Assembly (NCBI RefSeq): GCF_003350375.1
Contig: NZ_QQAR01000021.1
Span: forward strand, 1-51,410
Length of the DNA stretch: 51,410 nt
Source: Flavobacterium sp. AG291
GTDB taxonomy: Bacteria; Bacteroidota; Bacteroidia; Flavobacteriales; Flavobacteriaceae
Reading direction: 5' to 3'
Shown: piece by piece, positions 18,288 through 26,351 of the stretch
Layout: each line of letters starts with the position of its first letter
Numbering within the stretch: position 1 is the first letter of the stretch
Notes under the pieces: generated by a model
What the model was told of the DNA's origin: nothing
Databases searched by the model: none
The model's input: only the letters and a program-made list of their open reading frames with translations
Program-made: the position numbers and the translations under genes

Positions 18288-20486
18288 ATGGAAGTGCAAC
18301 AATTTTATTATGACAATAAGATAGTCAAAAAGTTCCTCTATGCCTGTATTGTATTTGGCGTTGTAGGGATGCTTGTAGGCCTTTTGATTGCCTCAATGTA
18401 TATGTTTCCCAATCTTACCGAAGGTATCTCGTGGCTTAGCTACGGACGATTAAGACCTTTGCATACCAACGCGGTGATTTTTGCCTTTGTGGGTAATGCT
18501 ACCTTTGCCGGTATTTATTATTCTTTACAAAGGCTGCTTAAAACCAGAATGTATAGTGACCTCTTAAGTAACATTAACTTTTGGGGCTGGCAGCTCATTA
18601 TTGTAGCAGCAGCTATTTCGCTTCCTTTAGGTTACACTTCTTCAAAGGAATATGCTGAGCTGGAATGGCCTATAGATATTGCTATTGCAGTCGTATGGGT
18701 AGTGTTTGGTATTAATATGATCGGTACTATCCTGAGAAGAAGGGAACGACATTTGTATGTAGCGATCTGGTTTTACCTGGCTACATTTATTACAGTTGCA
18801 GTACTGCATATCTTTAACAGCCTTGCACTTCCTGTAGGAGCAATGAAAAGTTACTCGGTATATGCCGGTGTACAGGATGCATTGGTACAATGGTGGTATG
18901 GTCATAATGCTGTGGCATTTTTCCTTACCACTCCTTTCCTTGGGCTTATGTATTACTTTTTGCCAAAAGCAGCGAACAGACCGGTATATTCATACAGATT
19001 ATCAATTATTCACTTTTGGTCACTTATTTTCATCTACATATGGGCAGGTCCGCACCACTTGTTATATTCAGCTTTGCCGGATTGGGCTCAAAATTTAGGT
19101 GTTGTGTTTTCAATCATGCTTATCGCACCATCATGGGGTGGTATGATTAACGGATTGCTTACTCTTAGAGGTGCCTGGGATAAAGTACGTACAGAGCCTG
19201 TTCTTAAATTCTTTGTTGTGGCAATTACAGGTTATGGTATGGCAACGTTTGAAGGGCCTATGCTATCGCTTAAAAATGTAAATGCAATTGCTCACTTTAC
19301 TGACTGGATCGTAGCTCACGTACACGTTGGTGCCCTTGCATGGAACGGATTCTTAACCTTTGCCCTTATCTACTGGTTGGTACCAAGAATGACCAAAACC
19401 AAATTATACTCTGTTAAGCTTGCCAACTTTCATTTCTGGATAGGTACACTGGGTATTATATTATATGCACTACCACTATATGTTGCCGGTTTCACTCAGG
19501 CTTCTATGTGGAAACAGTTTAACCCTGATGGAACACTTAAATACGGTAACTTCCTTGAGACAGTGAAAGAGATTATGCCGATGTACTGGATGAGGGCTAT
19601 AGGTGGTACTCTGTTCGTAATAGGTATGCTGGTATTGGTGTATAATATCATTCAGACTATCAGACAAGGGCAAAAGATTGAAGATGAAGCTGCAGAGGCA
19701 CCTGCTCTGGAAAGAATTACAGCAAAAAGAATGAAGGGTGAGAAATTCCACCCTTGGTTAGAAAGAAGACCTATTCAGCTTGCATTACTTGCTACGGTTG
19801 CTATTCTGATAGGAGGTATTATACAGATTGTGCCTACCATAATGGTAAAATCTAACATACCAACAATTAGTACCGTAAAACCATACACACCACTGGAACT
19901 TGAAGGGCGTGACCTATATATCCGTGAAGGATGTGTTAGCTGTCACTCACAAATGATACGTCCTTTCAGATCTGAAGTAGAGCGTTATGGTGAATATTCA
20001 AAATCAGGGGAATATGTATATGATCACCCGTTCTTATGGGGTTCTAAGCGTACAGGTCCCGACCTGATGAGGATAGGTGGTAAGTATAGTGATAACTGGC
20101 ACTTTAACCACATGTGGGATCCGCAAAGTACATCAGCAGGTTCAATAATGCCATCATATAAATGGCTGTTTGATAATAAGCCTATGGATTACAGCGAAAC
20201 TCAAAAGAAAATGGAGGTAATGGTAAAACTAGGGGTTCCTTATACAAAAGATGAAATTGCCAATGCACCACAATTAGTAAAAGAACAGGCTGCTAAAATT
20301 GAAAAAAGCCTTCATACAGATCCTGATTTTGTGAAAAGCTACGAAGAAAGCAAAAAAGCTGCGGTAGCCAGAGGTGAACAATTTACCGAAATGAAAGACA
20401 GGGAAATTATAGCTTTAATTGCTTACCTGCAACGCTTGGGAACCGATATAAAAATTAAAACAACTGCTGATACTACTCAAAAATAA
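18288..20486 (+). CDS. ccoNO: cbb3 cytochrome c oxidase, fused CcoN-CcoO subunits
   Basis: 732 aa. The CcoN part (about 1-480) is the haem-copper oxidase core with about 12 TM helices. Candidate haem and CuB His residues are in RPLHTNAV, YGHNAVAF, GPHHLLYS and VAHVHVG. After a hydrophilic linker (about 465-500) comes a CcoO part with a TM helix and a monohaem cytochrome c domain, CVSCH (C549, C552, H553), ending with MPSYKWL, where Met is the probable axial ligand. The complex reduces O2 with high affinity and pumps protons in the inner membrane. CcoN and CcoO are separate in most Proteobacteria; the fused form is characteristic of Bacteroidetes. Confidence 0.95.
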   Translation: MEVQQFYYDNKIVKKFLYACIVFGVVGMLVGLLIASMYMFPNLTEGISWLSYGRLRPLHTNAVIFAFVGNATFAGIYYSLQRLLKTRMYSDLLSNINFWGWQLIIVAAAISLPLGYTSSKEYAELEWPIDIAIAVVWVVFGINMIGTILRRRERHLYVAIWFYLATFITVAVLHIFNSLALPVGAMKSYSVYAGVQDALVQWWYGHNAVAFFLTTPFLGLMYYFLPKAANRPVYSYRLSIIHFWSLIFIYIWAGPHHLLYSALPDWAQNLGVVFSIMLIAPSWGGMINGLLTLRGAWDKVRTEPVLKFFVVAITGYGMATFEGPMLSLKNVNAIAHFTDWIVAHVHVGALAWNGFLTFALIYWLVPRMTKTKLYSVKLANFHFWIGTLGIILYALPLYVAGFTQASMWKQFNPDGTLKYGNFLETVKEIMPMYWMRAIGGTLFVIGMLVLVYNIIQTIRQGQKIEDEAAEAPALERITAKRMKGEKFHPWLERRPIQLALLATVAILIGGIIQIVPTIMVKSNIPTISTVKPYTPLELEGRDLYIREGCVSCHSQMIRPFRSEVERYGEYSKSGEYVYDHPFLWGSKRTGPDLMRIGGKYSDNWHFNHMWDPQSTSAGSIMPSYKWLFDNKPMDYSETQKKMEVMVKLGVPYTKDEIANAPQLVKEQAAKIEKSLHTDPDFVKSYEESKKAAVARGEQFTEMKDREIIALIAYLQRLGTDIKIKTTADTTQK

Positions 20487-20492
20487 GAAGCC

Positions 20493-20684
20493 ATGCTAAA
20501 GTTTGTAAAACATAATCTGGAAAGTATCTCGGGAGTAGAAATCTTTCCAATCATATCACTGCTTATCTTCTTTCTTTTCTTTATAGTGCTTTATACCTGG
20601 GTATTTACATATAAAAAAGAGAAGATAACCGAATTGAGTAATATTCCTTTTGATGGGGATGATCAAAATAACACTATAAACTAA
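20493..20684 (+). CDS. ccoQ: cbb3 oxidase small subunit CcoQ/FixQ-like
   Basis: 63 aa. One TM helix (about 16-38, IFPIISLLIFFLFFIVLYTWVF) is followed by a short charged cytoplasmic tail. Size, topology and position between ccoNO (6 bp upstream) and ccoP (7 bp downstream) identify it as the CcoQ-type subunit that stabilises the complex. The sequence itself is poorly conserved in this family, so context carries the call. Confidence 0.85.
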   Translation: MLKFVKHNLESISGVEIFPIISLLIFFLFFIVLYTWVFTYKKEKITELSNIPFDGDDQNNTIN

Positions 20685-20691
20685 GAACGAT

Positions 20692-21588
20692 ATGAAAAAG
20701 TTTTTTCCGGTTTATGTAAGGCTTCCGCTGATTTTTGCACTTGTATTCATGGCTTTGGAGTTTTTTATAGACAGTGGTGACAGACCTGCTTTTCTAAAAT
20801 ATCCTGAAGTATCTATATTTCTTGCAACATTTCTCTTTTTTCAGATAACGCTTGAAATTGTTTATGCTGCTTTCGAGAGACTAAATTACAATCTGTTGAC
20901 TGAGGAGGAGAAAGCCAAAAAGGCACAAGAAGAGACTATTGCTTTCACAGATACGGCTCTTTACAAAAAAATAAAAGGATGGTTTGTAAAATCCAAACCA
21001 ATTGAAGAGGAAAGCTCAATCCTGTTGCATCATGACTACGATGGTATTCAGGAGCTTGATAATGTTCTTCCTCCGTGGTGGGTTAACCTTTTTTACGTTA
21101 CCATCTTTTTTGGAGTAGTATATCTTGTACGTTACCATATTTTTGATGGTGAAGATCAGGCAGCAGAGTTTAAAACAGAAATGGCCGAAGCTAAGCTGGC
21201 AGTTGAAGAATATAAGAAAACAGCAAAAGACCTTATAGATGCCAACTCTGTAACGTTACTAACCGATGCCGGTGATATAGCTACGGGTAAAAAAATCTTT
21301 GAGACAAACTGTGTAGCTTGTCACAGGCCTGATGGTGGTGGAGCGATTGGACCTAATCTTACTGATAAATACTGGATACTTGGAGGAGGAATTAAAAATG
21401 TATTTCATACGATAACTGAAGGTGGTCGTGATGGTAAAGGTATGGTGGCCTGGAAAGGCACGCTAAAACCATCCGAGATACAACTGGTTGCAAGTTATGT
21501 GCTATCGCTTCAGGGGTCAAATCCTAAAGATCCAAAAGCACCTGATGGGGATTTATGGGAAGAAAAGGCAGAAACACCTGCTAAATAA
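20692..21588 (+). CDS. ccoP: cbb3 oxidase cytochrome c subunit CcoP (monohaem)
   Basis: 298 aa. The N-terminal half has two TM segments (about 8-24 and 36-60), then a cytoplasmic stretch containing HHDYDGIQELDNVLPPWW, the usual CcoP motif before its TM helix (about 127-146). The C-terminal cytochrome c domain has a single CVACH haem site (C207, C210, H211), with GMVAWKG giving a probable Met ligand. Proteobacterial CcoP carries two haems c; here only one CxxCH is present, so with CcoO the enzyme would have two rather than three c haems. It delivers electrons to the CcoNO core. Confidence 0.93.
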   Translation: MKKFFPVYVRLPLIFALVFMALEFFIDSGDRPAFLKYPEVSIFLATFLFFQITLEIVYAAFERLNYNLLTEEEKAKKAQEETIAFTDTALYKKIKGWFVKSKPIEEESSILLHHDYDGIQELDNVLPPWWVNLFYVTIFFGVVYLVRYHIFDGEDQAAEFKTEMAEAKLAVEEYKKTAKDLIDANSVTLLTDAGDIATGKKIFETNCVACHRPDGGGAIGPNLTDKYWILGGGIKNVFHTITEGGRDGKGMVAWKGTLKPSEIQLVASYVLSLQGSNPKDPKAPDGDLWEEKAETPAK

Positions 21589-21600
21589 CAAGAGCAAATT

Positions 21601-23019
21601 ATGAGTATAGCACAGAATGACGATTTCCGCGACAGACTGGGCACGGTTAATGACGAGGGTAAAAGGGTTTGGATTTACCCAAAAAAGCCTTCAGGAAAAT
21701 TATATGAGTACAGGAAGTGGGTAAGCTACTTTTTATTAGCCTTCCTTTTCCTGGCACCGTTTGTAAAAATCAAAGGAAATCAGTTCTTATTATTTAATGT
21801 AATCGAAAGGAGATTCAACATTTTTGGATTTCCTTTCTGGCCACAGGATTTCCATCTGTTTGTTATCTCGATGATTATAGGTGTAATCTTCGTAGCTCTG
21901 TTTACAGTGGTGTTTGGCCGTATTTTTTGCGGATGGATATGCCCACAAACTATTTTTATGGAAATGGTTTTCAGGCGTATTGAATACTGGATTGAAGGCG
22001 ACAGGAATGCGCAGATGAAACTGGATAAACAGGAATGGAATGGTGAAAAAATAAGAAAGAAAGCCTTAAAGTGGTTCGTGTTTTTTATCATTTCTTTCAT
22101 GATTGCCAATGTCTTCCTTGCCTATCTGACCGGAAGTGAAAAGCTGGTGCAAATGGTTACGGAAGGACCACAAGATAATATTGGTACGCTGGTAGCACTG
22201 CTCATTTTTACGGCTGTATTTTATTTTATTTATATATGGTTCAGGGAGCAGGTTTGCATCATTGCCTGTCCTTATGGAAGGTTACAGGGAGTACTGCTGG
22301 ATAATAAATCTATTATAGTTGCCTATGACCATAAAAGAGGAGAAGGAGAGAACGGCCGTGGTAAAGTTGTTAAGAATGAAAACCGTGATGTAGTTGGCAA
22401 GGGAGATTGTATAGATTGTAAGCTTTGCGTGAATGTTTGCCCTACAGGAATTGATATTAGGAATGGTACGCAGCTGGAATGTATTAACTGTACAGCCTGT
22501 ATAGATGAATGCAATACCGTAATGGACAAGGTGGGTTTTCCGCAGGGGCTTATACGATATGCAAGTGAAGATGAAATAACAAAGAAAGAGAAATTTGTTT
22601 TCACTACACGAATGAAAGGTTATACTGCAGTATTGGCGATTCTTATTGGGATTTTTATTGGGATGCTTTTCCTTAGGAATGAGGTAGAGGCTACCGTGTT
22701 GAGGTTGCCGGGACAGCTCTATGAGCATAAAGGAGAAAACATCAGCAATGTATATACTTATAAGATTGTAAATAAAACTGCTAAAGATTTTAAAAATGTA
22801 AGTTTCAGGATCAGGTCGCCTAAAGGTAGTGTGAGAACGGTAGGAAAAACAAGTTTTTCTATAGCCAGGGAGCAAATGGTGCAGGGAACACTGTTTATAG
22901 AGATTAATCCGGCTTTTCTTGAAGGAGATAAAACAAGGGTAATTCTCGAAGTGTATTCAGGTGATAAATTACTCGATACTGAAGCTACAAATTTTTTAGG
23001 TCCGCGTACTTTTAATTAA
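21601..23019 (+). CDS. ccoG: cbb3 oxidase accessory protein CcoG (polyferredoxin)
   Basis: 472 aa. It has about five TM helices and Cys motifs of the CcoG/FixG/RdxA family: CGWICPQ, CIIACPYG, and two ferredoxin-like clusters CIDCKLCVNVCPTG and CINCTACIDEC. A C-terminal periplasmic Ig-like domain (about 355-472, LRLPGQLYE, FRIRSPKG) is also typical. CcoG is associated with copper reduction and handling during cbb3 assembly. It lies 12 bp after ccoP and 11 bp before ccoH in the same operon. Confidence 0.93.
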   Translation: MSIAQNDDFRDRLGTVNDEGKRVWIYPKKPSGKLYEYRKWVSYFLLAFLFLAPFVKIKGNQFLLFNVIERRFNIFGFPFWPQDFHLFVISMIIGVIFVALFTVVFGRIFCGWICPQTIFMEMVFRRIEYWIEGDRNAQMKLDKQEWNGEKIRKKALKWFVFFIISFMIANVFLAYLTGSEKLVQMVTEGPQDNIGTLVALLIFTAVFYFIYIWFREQVCIIACPYGRLQGVLLDNKSIIVAYDHKRGEGENGRGKVVKNENRDVVGKGDCIDCKLCVNVCPTGIDIRNGTQLECINCTACIDECNTVMDKVGFPQGLIRYASEDEITKKEKFVFTTRMKGYTAVLAILIGIFIGMLFLRNEVEATVLRLPGQLYEHKGENISNVYTYKIVNKTAKDFKNVSFRIRSPKGSVRTVGKTSFSIAREQMVQGTLFIEINPAFLEGDKTRVILEVYSGDKLLDTEATNFLGPRTFN

Positions 23020-23030
23020 AAACTAAGATT

Positions 23031-23483
23031 ATGAAAATAAATTGGGGAACGGGAATAGTTATAGCATTTGCACTGTTTATGAGCTTTATACTCTTTTTTG
23101 TATTCAGAGTGCAAAGCGATTCAAAATATGACAATGAACTGGTTGTGGAAGATTACTACAAACAGGAAAGAATATTACAGGATGTGTTGAATAAAGAAGC
23201 CAATGCAGCACAACTTGATCAAAAAGTAAAAATTGAAGATACTGAGGAAGGTATATTGATAACCTTTCCTGAAGATTTTACTCCAAACGATATAAAAGGA
23301 AAAGTGTCCCTATACAGGCCGTCTGACCAAAAGTTGGATAATGAACTCCAGATAGCATTATCCACGTCTAATCATCTGCTCATACCTAAAAGTGATTTGG
23401 CAGGCGGCCGCTGGGACATTATTACCGATTGGCAATATCACGGTAAAAGCTATCTGAATAAACAGATGCTTAACCTGGAATAG
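23031..23483 (+). CDS. ccoH: cbb3 oxidase assembly protein CcoH/FixH-like
   Basis: 150 aa. Short N-terminus, one TM helix (INWGTGIVIAFALFMSFILFFVF, about 3-25), then a periplasmic domain with the typical VEDYYKQE motif (about 40-47) and a C-terminal beta domain (GRWDIITDWQYHGKSY). FixH/CcoH proteins help assemble the oxidase and interact with CcoI. It is the last tightly spaced gene of the operon (11 bp after ccoG); a hairpin follows its stop. Confidence 0.9.
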   Translation: MKINWGTGIVIAFALFMSFILFFVFRVQSDSKYDNELVVEDYYKQERILQDVLNKEANAAQLDQKVKIEDTEEGILITFPEDFTPNDIKGKVSLYRPSDQKLDNELQIALSTSNHLLIPKSDLAGGRWDIITDWQYHGKSYLNKQMLNLE

Positions 23484-23500
23484 ATTTCAAATTAAAGATA

Positions 23501-23535
23501 ATGACAGGCAGATATTTTATATATATGCCTGTCAT
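23501..23535 (+). terminator. Hairpin between ccoH and the TauE/SafE-like gene
   Basis: A 10-bp perfect stem ATGACAGGCA (23501-23510) / TGCCTGTCAT (23526-23535) with a 15-base AT-rich loop. The T-tract after it is weak, so it may terminate only partly or act as an mRNA-processing or stability element, lowering expression of the next gene relative to ccoNOQPGH. Confidence 0.5.
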
Positions 23536-23552
23536 TTACTAAATTAATACAG

Positions 23553-24254
23553 ATGCTTTTTTCAGCACTTATATTAGGTTTATTATCCAGCCTCCATTGT
23601 ATAGGTATGTGTGGCCCTATTGCCATGATGCTGCCGCTTGACAGGACTAATGAGGCCAAGAGAGTATTACAGCTTTTATTGTATCATACAGGCAGGCTGT
23701 TCTCTTATGGAATGCTCGGTGCCTTTTTCGGGATTGCCGGAAAGGTTTTAAGCCTTGCCGGAATTCAGCAGCAGTTATCTATCATAGCAGGTATTGTGAT
23801 TATTATCATAGTGATGATACCGGAAAATAAGTTTGCGCAGTATAATTTTTCAAAACCGGTTTACCGAATTATATCGAAAATTAAAACCGGCCTTGGCAGC
23901 AGGCTGAAGCAAAGAGATAACAAAACTTTTTTTATGATTGGCCTGCTCAATGGATTATTACCCTGCGGACTTGTATATGCAGCATTGTTTGGAGCTGTAG
24001 CAATGCAGGATCTTAGTTATGGTGTACTTTACATGATCTTATACGGAGCAGGAACCATACCGTTAATGAGTATTGTTGTTTTTGCAGGTGGTATGTTTAC
24101 TCCTAAACAGCGAAACACATTAAATAAGCTGGTTCCTTATGCTATGGTATTTATGGGAATGTTATTTATTGTTCGTGGTCTCGGATTAGGTATTCCTTAC
24201 ATATCACCATCCGATTTTAGTCTTTTTGTTCAACAGGGTTCTGTTTGTAAATAA
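23553..24254 (+). CDS. TauE/SafE or DsbD-like membrane protein of the cbb3 cluster
   Basis: 233 aa, about six TM helices. Near the N-terminus SLHCIGMCGPIAMM (C16, C20) and in the middle LLNGLLPCGLVYAALFGA are landmarks of the DsbD_2-like family often annotated as sulfite exporter TauE/SafE. These proteins commonly sit beside cco genes, where a role in copper or thiol handling is more plausible than sulfite export; that is inference from context. It follows ccoH by 69 bp with an intervening hairpin, and is convergent with hemN across a shared terminator. Confidence 0.82.
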   Translation: MLFSALILGLLSSLHCIGMCGPIAMMLPLDRTNEAKRVLQLLLYHTGRLFSYGMLGAFFGIAGKVLSLAGIQQQLSIIAGIVIIIIVMIPENKFAQYNFSKPVYRIISKIKTGLGSRLKQRDNKTFFMIGLLNGLLPCGLVYAALFGAVAMQDLSYGVLYMILYGAGTIPLMSIVVFAGGMFTPKQRNTLNKLVPYAMVFMGMLFIVRGLGLGIPYISPSDFSLFVQQGSVCK

Positions 24255-24287
24255 AAAAAATCCTCCTTTTAAAGGAGGATTTTTTTA
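24251..24287. terminator. Bidirectional terminator between TauE/SafE-like gene and hemN
   Basis: An A-tract, the stem TCCTCC/GGAGGA with an AT-rich centre, and a T-tract form a symmetric hairpin that can terminate transcripts from both convergent genes. The arms overlap both stop codons. Confidence 0.88.
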
Positions 24288-25649
24288 TATCACCATGGAG
24301 AATAATTGGGTATTGGGTAATTTTCTCCGCATTCTTAGGTCAAATGCCATACAAATGTTCCTTACATAAGGTTTTCCTTTTTCAGTAACCTTAATGTGGT
24401 CTTTACTGAACTCAATAAGCTCGTCATTTTTCATTTCTTCCAGACTCAGTACAATTTCCAGTAAGTCAGGCAAAAATTCATTTTCATTGCACCAGGATGT
24501 CTCAAAATTGCACATCAGGTTAAGTATGTGTTTGCGTATAATGAGATCTTCTGCAGTGAGAAAATGGCCTCTGTATACCGGAAGCTCATTATCTTCAATT
24601 CTCATATAGTAATCTTCAAGATTTTTTTCGTTTTGTGCAAACCCATACCAACTGTCACTTATTGCAGAAACCCCCAATCCAATCATTAGTTGTGTTTTTG
24701 AAGAACTATATCCCATAAAATTGCGGTGCATGCTACCTTGTTGGTATGATTGGTAAAGGCTGTCGCTTTTTAATGCAAAATGATCCATTCCTAACTCATG
24801 GTATCCCTCTTTATTCAGAATCATTTTTCCAATTTCATACAACCTTCTTTTTACTTCATCCTTTGGAAGGTTATTTTCGTCATAACCACGTTGTCCATTA
24901 CCTTTCATCCATGGAGTGTGTGCATAACTGTAAAAGGCGATACGATCAGGTTCCAGCGCTTTGGTTTTTTCAATGGTATCTACCATAGTTTCAATACTCT
25001 GGAACGGAAGTCCAAACACCAGATCATGACTAATGGATGTATAGCCAATTTCCCTCGCCATTAAGGTAACATTGGCTACATTGCTGTAAGGTTGTATTCT
25101 GTTAATAGCTTTTTGCACGGTTTCATCATAATCCTGCACACCAAAACTCACACGCCTGAATCCAAGATTATAGAGTACCTGTAAATGTTCTCTTGTAGTA
25201 TTGTTGGGGTGTCCCTCAAAACTAAATTCATATCCGGGAGCAGCTATTGCAAGCTCAAATATGCCGTTTATTAGCTTTTTTAGATTTTCGGGGCTAAAAA
25301 AAGTTGGAGTTCCTCCGCCAAGATGTAATTCTTTAATGAGCGGTCTTGTTTTAAACAGGCTTCTGTACATTGCCCATTCTTTAAGAATCGCGTTTATGTA
25401 AGGTATCTCAGTTTCGTGTCTTTTTGTAATTCGTTTGTTGCAGCCGCAAAAGGTACACATGCTTTCACAAAATGGCAGGTGAATGTATAAGCTTATACCT
25501 TCTTTGGTGTTACTTTCTTTAAAGGAACGTATAGCGCTTTCTTTCCAAATCTGTTCCGAAAAGTTTCCATTATCCCAATAAGGTACAGTAGGATAACTGG
25601 TATACCTTGGACCGGGAACATTATATTTTTGTACTATTGATGTTTCCAT
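24285..25649 (-). CDS. hemN: Oxygen-independent coproporphyrinogen III oxidase
   Basis: 454 aa, normal for HemN. Radical-SAM cluster motif C61-x3-C65-x2-C68-x-C70 (CESMCTFCGC), preceded by the HemN signature PGPRYTSYPTVPYW and followed by LHLGGGTPTFFSPE and SFGVQDYD. It decarboxylates coproporphyrinogen III to protoporphyrinogen IX without O2, supplying haem in low oxygen. Its promoter has a perfect FNR-type box at the same spacing as the ccoI and ccoS promoters. It is a classic FNR-regulon member elsewhere, which supports the regulon assignment. Confidence 0.95.
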   Translation of the reverse strand: METSIVQKYNVPGPRYTSYPTVPYWDNGNFSEQIWKESAIRSFKESNTKEGISLYIHLPFCESMCTFCGCNKRITKRHETEIPYINAILKEWAMYRSLFKTRPLIKELHLGGGTPTFFSPENLKKLINGIFELAIAAPGYEFSFEGHPNNTTREHLQVLYNLGFRRVSFGVQDYDETVQKAINRIQPYSNVANVTLMAREIGYTSISHDLVFGLPFQSIETMVDTIEKTKALEPDRIAFYSYAHTPWMKGNGQRGYDENNLPKDEVKRRLYEIGKMILNKEGYHELGMDHFALKSDSLYQSYQQGSMHRNFMGYSSSKTQLMIGLGVSAISDSWYGFAQNEKNLEDYYMRIEDNELPVYRGHFLTAEDLIIRKHILNLMCNFETSWCNENEFLPDLLEIVLSLEEMKNDELIEFSKDHIKVTEKGKPYVRNICMAFDLRMRRKLPNTQLFSMVI

Positions 25650-25669
25650 ATAATTTGATTTTTCAATAT

Positions 25670-25712
25670 CAAAAGTATCATAGAGAGCATCGTAAAAAAA
25701 TGATAAATATCA
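25670..25712 (-). promoter_or_regulatory. FNR-type box plus -7 element (hemN promoter)
   Basis: The dyad TGATAAATATCA (25701-25712) is identical to the ccoI site. Read on the minus strand, 23 bp later comes TACTTTTG (25677 down to 25670), a perfect TAnnTTTG. The predicted start near 25666 gives a dyad centre near -41 and a leader of about 17 bases. Confidence 0.75.
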
Positions 25713-25852
25713 GGTAACGTTTAATTGAATGACGTCAAACATAATTGCTGCATGAAATCAAAACTGTTTTAAAATTTTGAGATTCCTAATTGTTTCCAGA
25801 TTTAGAGAGCAAATTGCGCATTATTACTAACCTATAATTAACAGTAAAACAA

Positions 25853-25883
25853 TTGTGAGTTTATGCAGGCTGTTATACCTTTG
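25853..25883 (+). promoter_or_regulatory. Bacteroidetes-type promoter, leaderless
   Basis: TTG (25853-25855), 20-bp spacer, TACCTTTG (25876-25883, perfect TAnnTTTG). Transcription would start at about 25887-25889, practically on the GTG start codon. The design is the same as at 3147-3177. Confidence 0.6.
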
Positions 25884-25888
25884 CCATC

Positions 25889-26269
25889 GTGAAAAAGCTT
25901 TGTGTTTACATACTGATTTTCCTGGTTAACCTTAATACCTCTTTTTTTGAAGAGCTATTAAAGGTTCCTGTGCTGGTGCAGCATTTTATGGAACATCAGC
26001 AACGAAACGCAGATATTGGTTTTGGTGAATTCCTTGCTCAACATTATGGAAGCAGGAACACAAAAGATAATGATGAAGATCGTGATATGCAGCTGCCTTA
26101 TAAAAAACTCGATCATCATGATGTAACACATTTTGTGTTTTTACCAAATCGTTTTTATTCCTCTTCGGTCAGAATTACACCAATGGATTCTCCGGTAGAC
26201 AATCATTACAAAAATAATTTTCTTCACAATCCTCATTTAGGAGCTTTGTTCAGGCCTCCTATTGCCTAA
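25889..26269 (+). CDS. Small His-rich exported protein upstream of heavy-metal RND operon
   Basis: 126 aa, family not recognised. The GTG at 25889 is the first codon after the promoter and begins a short basic-hydrophobic leader (MKKLCVYILIFLVNL), which may be a signal peptide or anchor. The rest is rich in His (about 11), including QHFMEHQQ, KLDHHDVTH and NHYKNNFLHNPHLG, and acidic residues (DNDEDRD), suggesting metal binding. It ends GALFRPPIA. It lies about 80 bp before the CusA-TolC gene in the same direction. A periplasmic metal-binding accessory of the efflux system is plausible but unproven. Confidence 0.68.
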   Translation: MKKLCVYILIFLVNLNTSFFEELLKVPVLVQHFMEHQQRNADIGFGEFLAQHYGSRNTKDNDEDRDMQLPYKKLDHHDVTHFVFLPNRFYSSSVRITPMDSPVDNHYKNNFLHNPHLGALFRPPIA

Positions 26270-26351
26270 TATCTTTTTCCGGATTTTAAAATAATGCTCA
26301 GGCACTTTAGTGTCGGTGCGTATGTATATTATTTATTTCCAATACGATATT

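Noticed and set aside
22282..22875. 197-codon minus-strand open frame within ccoG
   Set aside because: Antisense to the conserved ferredoxin motifs of ccoG; no domain or start signal of its own.
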